A stretch of 64,000 nucleotides of DNA from HR10 sp964615335 (GTDB lineage Bacteria > Acidobacteriota > Blastocatellia > HR10). The stretch is from the NCBI GenBank assembly GCA_964615335.1, contig CAZTMT010000001.1:434001-498000 (forward strand), written 5' to 3'. Below the pieces are notes generated by a model. It was not told the DNA's origin. It made no database searches and saw only the letters and a program-made list of their open reading frames with translations. Both the position numbers and the translations under genes were made by a program. This document shows positions 41,249-50,150 of the stretch, piece after piece. Position 1 is the stretch's first letter. The number at the start of each line of letters is the position of its first letter.

Positions 41249-43321
41249 ATGAAACGGAAGCTCTTCCTTCTGGTGCTCATCACACTCCTGGTTGGGATAA
41301 ATCTGGAGACGAGTCCAGCTCCAATGAGCCCGGCTGTTCTCGTCGTGGACGATGACGGGCAGGCGACGCCGGCAAACTGCAATGCGAGCGATCCGGCTTA
41401 CAGCAGCATTTCGGCAGCTATCGCCGCAGCCAGCTCGGGCGATCTCATCCTGGTCTGTCCGGGCGTCTACGTCGAGCAGGTGAACCTCAATAAGGACAAC
41501 GTGACGGTACGGTCCATCAGCGGACCGGCAGTGACCGTCATTCGACCGACGGAGCTTGTACCGGCGGCCGTCCGAATCACGGGCAACGATAGTACGTTTC
41601 AAGGCTTCCGGGTAGAAGACGTAACAACAAGCGGCCATCCTCATGCTCATCGCCTCATCTTCGTTCAAGGGGATCGCGTCCGCGTGTTGGACAATGTGTT
41701 GAGAGGGCGAGGGCCGACGGGCTACAGCGATTCGGGGATTCTGATACGCGGTGGGGGAGTAGGGGATGGAGTGGCTGCGGAGGCCTTTGTCGAGGGCAAT
41801 GAGGTGAGCAATCTGCAGAATAATGGCATTCTCGCTGTTAGTGTCTCATTGAACAATGCGGCTTCCGACCCAGTCATTCAACATAATGTTGTGCGCGGCG
41901 TTCTCGGCAGTGGCATCGCCGTGGATCGTGTGTCGGGAGCGGAAGTACGGGGGAACGTGGTTGAAGGCAACACTGTGGGCCTGTATTTCAACTCGAGCGC
42001 AGCACTTCCGGCCGCTGATTGTCTCTTCCGCTGCAATGACCTTGTGGACAATGCTGAGGGAGCGCGCAATGAGGCCACCGACGGTCGCCTCATGGATGCC
42101 CGATACAACTGGTGGGGAGATACGCGAGGACCTTCAGGAGCGGGATTGGGGCACGGCGATTCGGTCACGGCACGGGTTGAGTTCGCTCCCTGGCTTGTCG
42201 CTCCCTCCGGCGGAGTACGCTGTGAGGTGGCGGCTGCTGCGTTCAGCAGCGTGCCTCCGGCTCTGGTGAGCATCCCCTTCGCCACGAGCGGCTCGGAAGG
42301 ATCGCCTCTTGGAGTCCCGAGCGCCCTGTCGGACTTCATTCTCGGGTTGGTGGCGACCGATTTTGAGAACAATCGCTTCCTCGTCTATACAGGTCGCGGG
42401 GATGGAACGTTCCGCTTGCAGCGAAGCTATGCCGTGGGGCGAGGCCCGGCGGCGATCGCCCAGGCGGATTTCGATGCCGATGGGCACGCCGATGTCGTGA
42501 CGGCGAATATGCTCGCTGACAGCCTCTCGATCGCCTATGGGAATGGGGATGGGACGTTCGGTCGTATCCGCCATCTCTTCTCAGGAGGAGAGCGTCCTCG
42601 TGCCATCGCGATCGGAGATTTCAATCGAGATGGATGGCTTGATCTCGCTGTCGCGAATGAAGGATCGAATATGGTCGCCCTCTTCTTGGGAGGGGCTGAT
42701 CGTGCCCCCGTACTGGCCCGAACGTTCGCGTTGAGGGGTGGTCTTGGGCCTACAGCCATACTCGCAGCCGATCTCAATCTGGATGGTCTTCTGGATCTGG
42801 CTCTGGCCAATGCGCTCTCGCACAATGTCGTGATCCTCCTTGGGGATGGGCAAGGGGGTTTTGCCGAGGTCGGAGCCTTCGAGGTGGGCCGGGGACCCAT
42901 CGCCTTGCTGGCCACCGACTTCGATCGCGATGGACGCGTGGATCTTGTTTCGGTCAACAGTGAGGATGAGAATCTCTCTCTTCTTCAGGCCCGAGGCGGA
43001 AGTCGAGGGCTCAGTTTCTTGCGTCGGGATCTCAAGGTGGGACGGACGCCTCTTTCCCTGGCCGGAGGGGAGTTTGTGGCCGGCTCTCCGGGGATTGCTG
43101 TGGCGAACTTCGGCGAAGGGACTGTGTCGGTGTTTTTCAGAACGGAGGGGCGGAGCGGCATGACGGCTCGCCTCTTGCGCGCTCTGGCCGATCCGGCAGC
43201 ACTCACAACCGGAGATTTCAATGGGGATGGGTATCTGGATCTCGTGGTGATGGGAGCTACCGCTCGGGATCTTGCGACGTTCCTCAATCAGGGCGAAGGG
43301 AGATTCGTGCTCAAGCGATAG
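41249..43321 (+). CDS. Secreted protein: parallel beta-helix domain plus FG-GAP/VCBS-type propeller
   Basis: The 690-aa protein has a signal peptide (MKRKLFLLVLITLLVGINLE). Residues ~30-327 are a right-handed beta-helix of the pectate-lyase-like type (SISAAIAAASSGDLILVCPG, SGILIRGGGVGDG, NYNWWGD-like YNWWGDTRGP). Residues ~335-690 are FG-GAP-like repeats with Ca-binding loops: DFDADGHADVV, DFNRDGWLDLAV, DLNLDGLLDLAL, DFDRDGRVDLVS, DFNGDGYLDLVV. The propeller half is strongly similar to the C-terminus of the next gene, including the closing F-LKR. Probably an outer-surface or extracellular carbohydrate- or protein-binding protein; no catalytic residues are assigned. Confidence 0.85.
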   Translation: MKRKLFLLVLITLLVGINLETSPAPMSPAVLVVDDDGQATPANCNASDPAYSSISAAIAAASSGDLILVCPGVYVEQVNLNKDNVTVRSISGPAVTVIRPTELVPAAVRITGNDSTFQGFRVEDVTTSGHPHAHRLIFVQGDRVRVLDNVLRGRGPTGYSDSGILIRGGGVGDGVAAEAFVEGNEVSNLQNNGILAVSVSLNNAASDPVIQHNVVRGVLGSGIAVDRVSGAEVRGNVVEGNTVGLYFNSSAALPAADCLFRCNDLVDNAEGARNEATDGRLMDARYNWWGDTRGPSGAGLGHGDSVTARVEFAPWLVAPSGGVRCEVAAAAFSSVPPALVSIPFATSGSEGSPLGVPSALSDFILGLVATDFENNRFLVYTGRGDGTFRLQRSYAVGRGPAAIAQADFDADGHADVVTANMLADSLSIAYGNGDGTFGRIRHLFSGGERPRAIAIGDFNRDGWLDLAVANEGSNMVALFLGGADRAPVLARTFALRGGLGPTAILAADLNLDGLLDLALANALSHNVVILLGDGQGGFAEVGAFEVGRGPIALLATDFDRDGRVDLVSVNSEDENLSLLQARGGSRGLSFLRRDLKVGRTPLSLAGGEFVAGSPGIAVANFGEGTVSVFFRTEGRSGMTARLLRALADPAALTTGDFNGDGYLDLVVMGATARDLATFLNQGEGRFVLKR

Positions 43322-43418
43322 CGGCAGGCGCTAGAGTCCTGGCGGAGCTGTGTAAAGGGACAGCCTGCGAATCTCCGTGATGTGTTTTTCCAAAATTCTC
43401 TCTTCGGTAAAAGATCCC

Positions 43419-43446
43419 TTGACTTTTGGGGGACTCCGCTTATAAT
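43419..43446 (+). promoter_or_regulatory. Promoter of the RTX/FG-GAP mosaic gene, with a long 5' leader
   Basis: TTGACT (43419-43424), 16-nt spacer and perfect TATAAT (43441-43446). The predicted leader of about 155 nt (to 43610) contains nested complementary stretches (ACGGG near 43487 with CCCGT near 43520, and GAGGG with CCCCT inside). It could be structured, but I match it to no riboswitch class. Confidence 0.6.
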
Positions 43447-43609
43447 CTTAGGTCGAAGGGTGGATATAAAGAGGGGCGAATACCGTACGGGAGAGGAGAT
43501 TTGAGGGTGAATCCCCTACAGCCCGTGGCAAGAGCACCCCTTCTTTTCTGAACCCTTGAGGATTTGGATTTGGACAGAGAGTTGGATAAACCGGTCATTG
43601 GGAGGATAT

Positions 43610-46600
43610 ATGCGAGGGAGGGATGGAGCTTTTCTCAGTGGGGCGCTCTTTTGGCAGAAGTGGTCTGTGAGCACCTTTTTACGGAAAAGGTTTCGACTTT
43701 GGTCCGATAAGAGATCTGCGCTCCATGGCATAGAGCTAGAGTGCAGAAGGTGGTTCGATCGAGGCCTTCCTCAGAAGGGAGATTGGAAGATCTGGCGCCG
43801 GGTGCTCAGCGTTTCAGTGCTTGGCACCGCCGCCTGGATGTTCTTGGGGGGAGGCGAGAGAAGCCTGGGCTGGAAAGTAGTAGCCTTGACCCCACAGGTG
43901 TCCTGTACTGTGAGCTCCGGGGTTTCCATTTCCGGGAGTGCGATTACAGGTACTGATGGCAGCGATACGATCGATTGCTCTGGCTCAACGGCAAATTTGA
44001 CAATTGATGGACGCGGCGGCAACGACGAGATCATCGGAGGCTCAGGCAACGACGAAATCTTTGGGGGAGGCGGCCACAATAGGATCCATGGAGGCGATGG
44101 CGACGACAAGATCACTGGAGGAGGAGACAACGATGATATCTGGGGAGATAATGGCAATGATACTATTGACGGGGGCGGAAATAATGACAATCTCTATGGG
44201 GGCTCGGGTAACGATGAGATCGACGGAGGTGGTGGCAACGACCGGATCTCTGGAGGCGACGGCAATGACACTATCTCTGGGGATCCCAGTGGGAGTGTAG
44301 GCAATGATGACATTGACGGGGGCTCGGGTGATGATGTGATCTACGGAGGTGGTGGCAACGACCGGATCTCTGGGGACGAAGGCGATGACACGCTTTTCGG
44401 AGAAGGTGGACAAGATGATCTTATGGGTGGGGCGGGAAATGATTGTCTTGTTGGAGGGGCGGGACAAGATCGCCTCTGGGGCGATGGGGGGCCTAATGAT
44501 AATGATGACCAGGATGATGGTAATGATGAGCTCTCCGGTGGACCGGGCGGCGATGCGCTCTCTGGCCAAGGAGGAAACGACACGCTCAGAGGTGGTGACG
44601 GAAGTGATGAGCTGTTCGGTGGAAATGGGACGGATACTTCTGATAACGATCCTAATGACTCTCGGTTTGGTATAGAGAGTGTAGTACAGAATGTGACGAT
44701 CTCCTGCGAGGATGGTGGACCTGCTGGACCTGTGTGCGGCAACAGGATCATTGAGTCGGGGGAGGGGTGTGATGACGGAAATCAGACAAACGGTGACGGC
44801 TGCAGTGCGACATGCCAGGACGAGTGCGTGAACCCTCAAACCAACTGTCCGCCACCACCGGAGTGCCAGTCGGCCGTTTGTGTCTCGACGCAAGGCGGTG
44901 GCGCCACGTGCGGTCTTACGAATAAGCCAGACGGCACTGCCTGCTCTGATGATGGGAAAACGTGCACGAATGATATTTGTAGCGGTGGCCAATGCACGCA
45001 TCCGATTCAGTCAGGGAACTGCCTGATCAATGGCACGTGTTACAGTAGTGGAGCCAATAATCCGAACAACGACTGCCAGTTCTGCGATCCAGCCCAATCA
45101 CAGACTCAGTTCAGCAACAAGCCGTCTGGCGCCTCCTGCGGCAGCTCTGCGAATACGGATTGCGATAATCCGGATACGTGCAATGGAAACGGGGTGTGTC
45201 AGCCGAACTACAAGCAGAACGGAACGTCTTGTACGGACGACGGCAACGTGTGTACCATTGATGTTTGCCAAAATGGGCAATGTACGCACCCGCCGAGGAA
45301 CGCAGATGCGGTTTGTCGTCAGGCGGCGGGGCCGTGCGATGTAGCCGAGGTTTGCACGGGGACAGACGCACAGTGTCCAAGCGATGGGTTCCAGCCGCAG
45401 GGGACGCCTTGCGATCCGGGCGATGGCTGTCCTGTGCTGGAGCAATGCACAGGTACAAGCGTCCAGTGTCCCTTCCCAGATCCGGATCAGGATCTGGTGC
45501 GCACAGCCTGCGATAACTGCCCCACTGTGGCGAATGCGAGTCAGGTGGATCAGGATGGGGATGGCGTTGGGGACGCGTGCGACCTGTGTCCGACCACTCC
45601 CGACGGGACCTGTCCGGGACGTGTCACGGTCGCTGCCGTGCCCTTCACGTTGGGGACAGCGGCATCGGCTCAGTATGGCGAGGAGATGGCACAGAACATT
45701 AACCAGGGGCTTCTGATCGCTGATTTCGCGAGCGACCGAGTCGTGGTGTACCTCAGTCGGGGAGATGGGACGTTCCAGCGCTTTCGGACATATTCGACGG
45801 GCGAGGGACCTATTGACCTGCAGATCAGTGACTTCAACGGGGATGGCAAGACCGATTGGGTGACAGCCAATCACCTCTCGCATACGCTGACGATAGGTCT
45901 GGGGAATGGGGATGGGACGTTCGCAATTCGCACGATTCCTCTGATGCAAGGGATCGGTCCGTCGGCGTTGGCGGTCGGCGATTTCAATCGAGATGGTCGT
46001 CCGGATGTGGCGGTGGCTCACCTCACCTCGAACAATGTCGTGGTCCTTTTGGGGCGCGGGGATGGCCGGTTCCTGGAGTCCTTCGAAGTTGCTGTCTGGG
46101 GCCCTGGGATGAGTGCCAGTGGGCCGAGCGCGATCGTCGCGGCCGACTTCGATCTGGATGGGATTCTGGACCTGGCTGTCGCCCACTTGCTCTCCAGTGA
46201 GGTCTCGCTGCTTCGGGGCGACGGGCAAGGGCGGTTCCGGGAAGTGCGGCGCTTTGAGGTGAGAGAAGGGCCTGTGGCTCTGGCTGTGGCCGATGCGAAT
46301 CGAGACGGGCGGCCGGACGTCATCACGGCGAACTTCACCGCGGGTGTGATTTCGCTTCTGCTCTCCGGGTCGGAGGCGCTGGCTTTCCGTCGCACGGACA
46401 TTGACGTCGGAGAGGGGCCTATAGATCTCGTGACGGGCGAGTTCGCTCCGAAGGAAACGGGCATTGCCGTGGCGAACTTCACCTCGGGGAACATTTCGCT
46501 GATTCAGATGGATGGACAGATCCGGCCTCGCCGAGGACAGAGCGTGCGGGCGCTGGCCAGCCCCAGCTCGCTCACCGTCGGAGACTTCAACGGAGATGGG

Positions 46601-46690
46601 CATCTGGATCTTGTCGTCGTGGGATCTCCGCTTGGACAATTGGTCACTTTGCTGGGAGCTGGCGATGGGACTTTCATGCTGAAACGCTGA
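43610..46690 (+). CDS. Large secreted mosaic protein: RTX repeats, DUF4215-like Cys-rich region, thrombospondin-3-like and FG-GAP repeats
   Basis: The 1026-aa protein starts at ATG 43610 (GGAGG four bases upstream) and has a hydrophobic segment near residues 65-85 (SVSVLGTAAWMFLGGG) that may export or anchor it. In order: RTX nonapeptides, ~113-343 (GGSGNDEI, GGDGNDTI); a DUF4215-like motif, ~374-407 (CGNRIIESGEGCDDGNQTNG); Cys-rich disintegrin-like repeats, ~407-623 (CTDDGNVCTIDVCQNGQCTH); a thrombospondin type-3-like stretch, ~624-667 (ACDNCPTVANASQVDQDGDG); FG-GAP repeats, ~670-1026 (DFNGDGKTDWV, DFNRDGRPDVAV, DFNGDGHLDLVV). All parts are Ca- or disulfide-stabilised, so it is extracellular. 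A perfect terminator follows. Confidence 0.85.
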   Translation: MRGRDGAFLSGALFWQKWSVSTFLRKRFRLWSDKRSALHGIELECRRWFDRGLPQKGDWKIWRRVLSVSVLGTAAWMFLGGGERSLGWKVVALTPQVSCTVSSGVSISGSAITGTDGSDTIDCSGSTANLTIDGRGGNDEIIGGSGNDEIFGGGGHNRIHGGDGDDKITGGGDNDDIWGDNGNDTIDGGGNNDNLYGGSGNDEIDGGGGNDRISGGDGNDTISGDPSGSVGNDDIDGGSGDDVIYGGGGNDRISGDEGDDTLFGEGGQDDLMGGAGNDCLVGGAGQDRLWGDGGPNDNDDQDDGNDELSGGPGGDALSGQGGNDTLRGGDGSDELFGGNGTDTSDNDPNDSRFGIESVVQNVTISCEDGGPAGPVCGNRIIESGEGCDDGNQTNGDGCSATCQDECVNPQTNCPPPPECQSAVCVSTQGGGATCGLTNKPDGTACSDDGKTCTNDICSGGQCTHPIQSGNCLINGTCYSSGANNPNNDCQFCDPAQSQTQFSNKPSGASCGSSANTDCDNPDTCNGNGVCQPNYKQNGTSCTDDGNVCTIDVCQNGQCTHPPRNADAVCRQAAGPCDVAEVCTGTDAQCPSDGFQPQGTPCDPGDGCPVLEQCTGTSVQCPFPDPDQDLVRTACDNCPTVANASQVDQDGDGVGDACDLCPTTPDGTCPGRVTVAAVPFTLGTAASAQYGEEMAQNINQGLLIADFASDRVVVYLSRGDGTFQRFRTYSTGEGPIDLQISDFNGDGKTDWVTANHLSHTLTIGLGNGDGTFAIRTIPLMQGIGPSALAVGDFNRDGRPDVAVAHLTSNNVVVLLGRGDGRFLESFEVAVWGPGMSASGPSAIVAADFDLDGILDLAVAHLLSSEVSLLRGDGQGRFREVRRFEVREGPVALAVADANRDGRPDVITANFTAGVISLLLSGSEALAFRRTDIDVGEGPIDLVTGEFAPKETGIAVANFTSGNISLIQMDGQIRPRRGQSVRALASPSSLTVGDFNGDGHLDLVVVGSPLGQLVTLLGAGDGTFMLKR

Positions 46691-46765
46691 TGAGGGAAAG
46701 GCCGGGTCGCTTCTTCCCTTGAAGCTTCGTCTGGCCATGTGACCCGGTGAGGCTTGCAGTAGAGT

Positions 46766-46797
46766 GAGGGCGATCCCGATGGATCGCCCTCTTTTTT
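46766..46797 (+). terminator. Rho-independent terminator
   Basis: GAGGGCGATCC (46766-46776), loop CGAT, perfect complement GGATCGCCCTC (46781-46791) and TTTTTT (46792-46797). An 11-bp perfect stem with a U-run, ending the mosaic-protein transcript 75 nt after its stop. Confidence 0.9.
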
Positions 46798-46816
46798 CAA
46801 AGGCCGGACAGAAGCG

Positions 46817-47662
46817 CTATCGAACCTGGATTTCCCGGAAAAGAACCTCGCGCTGCAGGAAAGAAGTGCAAGGGGGGGCTGGACTGACCTGATAGAGGAT
46901 GCCGATAGACCTGTCTTCGGAAAGGCGCGCGGCATCCACCGGGCTGCGGACACGGTAGGTGGCACCCGTGGGTAAAGTGATATGGGCCTGAAGGACGGGA
47001 GCTTGCGCTTCTGCATCTTCGGGAATGAAGGTGAGGCTCAAGGCGATGGGCGTGAAACGCTGAAGAGGAGGAATGATCCGAAGAGCTAAGAGCTCCAGGC
47101 CCGAATCCGACTTCTGCAAAAGACCGAACGTCGCGTAGGCCTGAGGCTGTGGCGTCTCGACCTCAGGCGCGAAGGTTGGGTCCAGAGCCGTGAGATCGCC
47201 CAGGAAGGCGCCGCACCAGGTATCGTCCTGGTCCCCGAGAGTGAGGATCAGAAGCTCATTGGCCACGACGGTGTGAACATTGGTCTCTTTCATGCAAATG
47301 AAGCCGCCGGTGAGCAGCGGGAGCTTGCCGCCGATGGCCGCGTTATTGAACTGGAAAGAAGCGGTGACCTGGCTGATGGCCTCCGCGTTCGGGCGGCTCC
47401 AGCGCAGGTGTTGTCGGTTGCCTTCCGGATCAGGATCGAAGCCGTTGATGAAGATGAGGCCGCGCCCGTTTTGCGTGCTCGGCCCCACGCCATAAAGCGG
47501 GCGAGCCAGCTCGATCCAGTTCGGCCAGCAGGTCTTGCACGAGGTGGCGAAACGTTCCCTGTGGACTGGGGTCTGGGCCGGAAGCCCGAAGGGGAGGAAT
47601 CCCCAGAGGACCACCCCTACAACCGTGAGTCGCCGCATCTGCCTTCGCCTCGTACCGCGCAT
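46817..47662 (-). CDS. Secreted protein of the CxxCWPxW paralogue pair (copy 2)
   Basis: The 281-aa protein has a twin-Arg-rich leader and hydrophobic segment (MRGTRRRQMRRLTVVGVVLW). The mature part starts with SCKTCWPNWIELARPLYGVG, continues GLIFINGFDPDPEGNRQHLR, FNNAAIGGKLPLL and CGAFLGDLTALDPTFAPEVE, and ends CTSFLQREVLFREIQVR. It aligns end to end with the neighbouring gene (47962-48780) at perhaps 35-40% identity by eye. ATG 47662 has GTGGAGG upstream; ATG 47638 is an alternative. The first CxxC plus later single Cys suggest disulfides. I do not recognise the family. Confidence 0.7.
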   Translation of the reverse strand: MRGTRRRQMRRLTVVGVVLWGFLPFGLPAQTPVHRERFATSCKTCWPNWIELARPLYGVGPSTQNGRGLIFINGFDPDPEGNRQHLRWSRPNAEAISQVTASFQFNNAAIGGKLPLLTGGFICMKETNVHTVVANELLILTLGDQDDTWCGAFLGDLTALDPTFAPEVETPQPQAYATFGLLQKSDSGLELLALRIIPPLQRFTPIALSLTFIPEDAEAQAPVLQAHITLPTGATYRVRSPVDAARLSEDRSIGILYQVSPAPPCTSFLQREVLFREIQVR

Positions 47663-47866
47663 ACCGACCTCCACATGTGCACCCGCAAAGAGCATACCCA
47701 CCTGAAAGGAGCAGACAATCGGTCCTGTGGCCGACTTTTGCCGGATAAACGCCGTATTTTCGGCCGAGATCTTTCCCGAGAGGAGAAGAAACCACTCTGA
47801 GCCTCCTTGTCCCGCATGCGCATCCGCTTCGATGTCGTTCCGCTTCTGCGCGAAGCGACCCCGGAC

Positions 47867-47895
47867 AGAGTAAGAAGGATTTTTGGAAAAGTCAA
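47867..47895 (-). promoter_or_regulatory. Promoter for the 46817-47662 gene
   Basis: Minus strand: TTGACT (47895-47890), 17-nt spacer, TACTCT (47872-47867). It lies about 205 nt before ATG 47662, so that copy is probably transcribed separately from its neighbour. The gap 47663-47961 holds no other gene that I can support. Confidence 0.5.
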
Positions 47896-47961
47896 GCTGA
47901 TTTTTGCTGGGAGCCTCTTGTCTTGAGTCGGATCCTCTTGCCGACATGAGTCGTTGAGAGG

Positions 47962-48780
47962 TCATCGCACCCGAAACGAGCGCAGGGCGATCTCCCGTTG
48001 GGTGAGGCTCGTGCAGGGGGAGCCATTGCCGACCATGTACAGGACACCCGCTTTTCCGTCAGAGCGTAACTCCGTAGGGTCCAGTTCGCTCCGCACTTCG
48101 ATCGTTTTCCTTCCGGCGAGCTGAAACGTGGCGCGCAAGATGCTCGCGTCCGCTGTATCCTCCAGCAGCAGGCGCACCGTGATTGGGGAGAACCGGGTGA
48201 CCTGTGGGATCACGGCCAGAGCATGCACGATGAAACCCTCGGGCGTCTTCTCCAGCAGCCCGACGCTCGTATATGGATCAGCCCTTTCGGGCGCGGGAGC
48301 AAACTGAGGGTCCAAAAGGGCGAGATCGCCCAGGAAGGCACCGTACCATGTCTCCCCTTCGTCGCGGAGCGTGAGGATGAACAGCTCTTCGGTGACGAAA
48401 GCCGTCACAAAGGAAGGTGAGAGACAGAAGAAGTTCCCATTGGTGAGGACGAGTCGGCCTCCGATGGTCGCGTTATTGAAGCTGAATTCGGCCAGGACTT
48501 CGCGGATTGGGCCTTCGAGGAGAGAGAAGTGCAGGTGCGACTGATTGAGCTGGGGATCATCGAGGCTGCCGTTGATGAAGAGAAAGGCCAATCCGTTCTG
48601 GGTGCGAGGGCCGACTCCCCGCACGGGTTTGAAAAGCTCGGTCCAGCCCGGCCAGCATGTGGGGCACCGCGAGGTGAACTGGGCGGCGACGTATTCGGTC
48701 GAGGACTGAGATCTTCCGGACGGAGGAAAGAGTAGCGCGAGCATCGCGATCGCGCCCAGGACCACATGACGATGTCTCAT
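47962..48780 (-). CDS. Secreted protein of the CxxCWPxW paralogue pair (copy 1)
   Basis: The 272-aa protein has a signal peptide (MRHRHVVLGAIAMLALLFPP). The mature part shows RCPTCWPGWTELFKPVRGVG, AFLFINGSLDDPQLNQSHLH, FNNATIGGRLVLTNG, WYGAFLGDLALLDPQFAP and a C-terminal CTSLTQREIALRSFRVR, matching copy 2 block by block. ATG 48780 lies nine bases after GGGGAG; ATG 48789 would sit directly against it. Probably a periplasmic or outer-surface protein. No catalytic motif is evident. The pair likely arose by tandem duplication. Confidence 0.7.
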   Translation of the reverse strand: MRHRHVVLGAIAMLALLFPPSGRSQSSTEYVAAQFTSRCPTCWPGWTELFKPVRGVGPRTQNGLAFLFINGSLDDPQLNQSHLHFSLLEGPIREVLAEFSFNNATIGGRLVLTNGNFFCLSPSFVTAFVTEELFILTLRDEGETWYGAFLGDLALLDPQFAPAPERADPYTSVGLLEKTPEGFIVHALAVIPQVTRFSPITVRLLLEDTADASILRATFQLAGRKTIEVRSELDPTELRSDGKAGVLYMVGNGSPCTSLTQREIALRSFRVR

Positions 48781-48939
48781 AGACCGCATCTCCCCTTTCG
48801 CCAGAGAGCAACTGGCGTGCCGGGGGAAGAAGTGCGGTTCTGGGGAGACGATGCCGGTGAATTCGTCGGTTTTTGCGCGCGGTCGGAAAAGAAGGAGCGA
48901 AGCGAACCGTTTCGCGCGTGAAACGCTTGTTTCCCGAGG

Positions 48940-50064
48940 TCACCGCTTCACAAGCTGAGGCAGCTCTTCATAGCTTGTCCTGGAGCGGGATTTTTCGTGA
49001 TAGCGCTGGAGGGCCAGCTCGATGAGTCGGTCCAGGAGCTGGCTGTAGGGGAGGCCGCTGGCTTCCCAGAGTTTCGGATACATGCTGATCTCGGTGAAGC
49101 CGGGCATGGTGTTGATCTCGTTGATGAGGATTCGGTTGGTGCCGCGCTCCAGGAAGAAGTCCACACGAGCCAGGCCGGAGCCTTCGATCGTCTGAAACGC
49201 GCGGATGGCCAGACGCTGGAATCGCCGCACGAGCCGTTTGGGGAGAGGGGCCGGGACAAGAAGCTGGGCGGCGTCGTTGAGATACTTATCGGCGTAATCG
49301 TAGAACTCAGCTCCGGGGATGATCTCGCCGGGCAGACTGGCGATCGGATCCTCGTTGCCGAGGACGCTGACTTCGATCTCGCGGCCGGTGATGGCCTCTT
49401 CGATCATGATCTTCACGTCGTACTTGGCGGCCAGGGCGATGGCCTCATCCAGTTGGCTGCGCTTTTTGACCTTCGAGATGCCGACCGAGGAGCCGAGGCT
49501 GGCCGGTTTCACGAAGCAGGGCAAGCCGATCTCTTGAAGCGCGCGTCGCGCGATGGAGCGGGGCGAGCGTTCCCACTCCGTGCGCCGGAAGGCGATGAAG
49601 CGAACGACCGGAAGTCCGGCCGCGCGGAAGAGCCGTTTCATGATGTCCTTATCCATGCCCAGAGCCGAGGCGAGCACGCCGCATCCGACATAGGGGACGT
49701 TGGCCATCTCGAAGAGGCCTTGAATGGTCCCGTCCTCCCCGTAGGGGCCATGCAAGACGGGGAAGAAGACATCCACTTTCTCCCGATGAATCGCCCGCCA
49801 GTGGCCGTCGAAGCGCATCAGGGCGGCCAGCGTCGGATCGGGCAAAAGAGCGACCGGTTGCGTGAGGTCGCCCAGAACCTCTTGAGGGAGGAGCTTTGTC
49901 GAGTCTACCGGGGAGAGCCATCGGCCCTCTTTCGTGATGGCGATGGGGATGATCTCGTACTTGCTCTTGTCCAGCGCTCGAATGATGGAGGCGGCCGAGC
50001 GCAGGGAGACCTCATGCTCTCCCGAGCGACCCCCGAAGATCACAGCGACGCGCAGCTTCGTCAT
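48940..50064 (-). CDS. ddl: D-alanine--D-alanine ligase
   Basis: The 374-aa ATP-grasp enzyme opens with VAVIFGGRSGEHEVSLRSA, has VFFPVLHGPYGEDGTIQGLF, FVKPASLGSSVGISKVKK, and NRILINEINTMPGFTEISMY, all canonical Ddl motifs covering D-Ala sites, ATP-grasp and Mg ligands. It joins two D-Ala for peptidoglycan precursors in the cytoplasm. Full length. AGGAGGAGACC lies before the ATG, and a TATACT hexamer about 30 nt upstream may be its -10. It is separated from the arginase gene by 86 nt. Confidence 0.95.
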   Translation of the reverse strand: MTKLRVAVIFGGRSGEHEVSLRSAASIIRALDKSKYEIIPIAITKEGRWLSPVDSTKLLPQEVLGDLTQPVALLPDPTLAALMRFDGHWRAIHREKVDVFFPVLHGPYGEDGTIQGLFEMANVPYVGCGVLASALGMDKDIMKRLFRAAGLPVVRFIAFRRTEWERSPRSIARRALQEIGLPCFVKPASLGSSVGISKVKKRSQLDEAIALAAKYDVKIMIEEAITGREIEVSVLGNEDPIASLPGEIIPGAEFYDYADKYLNDAAQLLVPAPLPKRLVRRFQRLAIRAFQTIEGSGLARVDFFLERGTNRILINEINTMPGFTEISMYPKLWEASGLPYSQLLDRLIELALQRYHEKSRSRTSYEELPQLVKR

Positions 50065-50150
50065 GGTCTCCTCCTGCTGCCCAGGTGAGAAGTATACATG
50101 ATTCGGGCGCGTTGCCTCCCCCCGGAAACCATTCCGAGAAGAGGGGAGAC

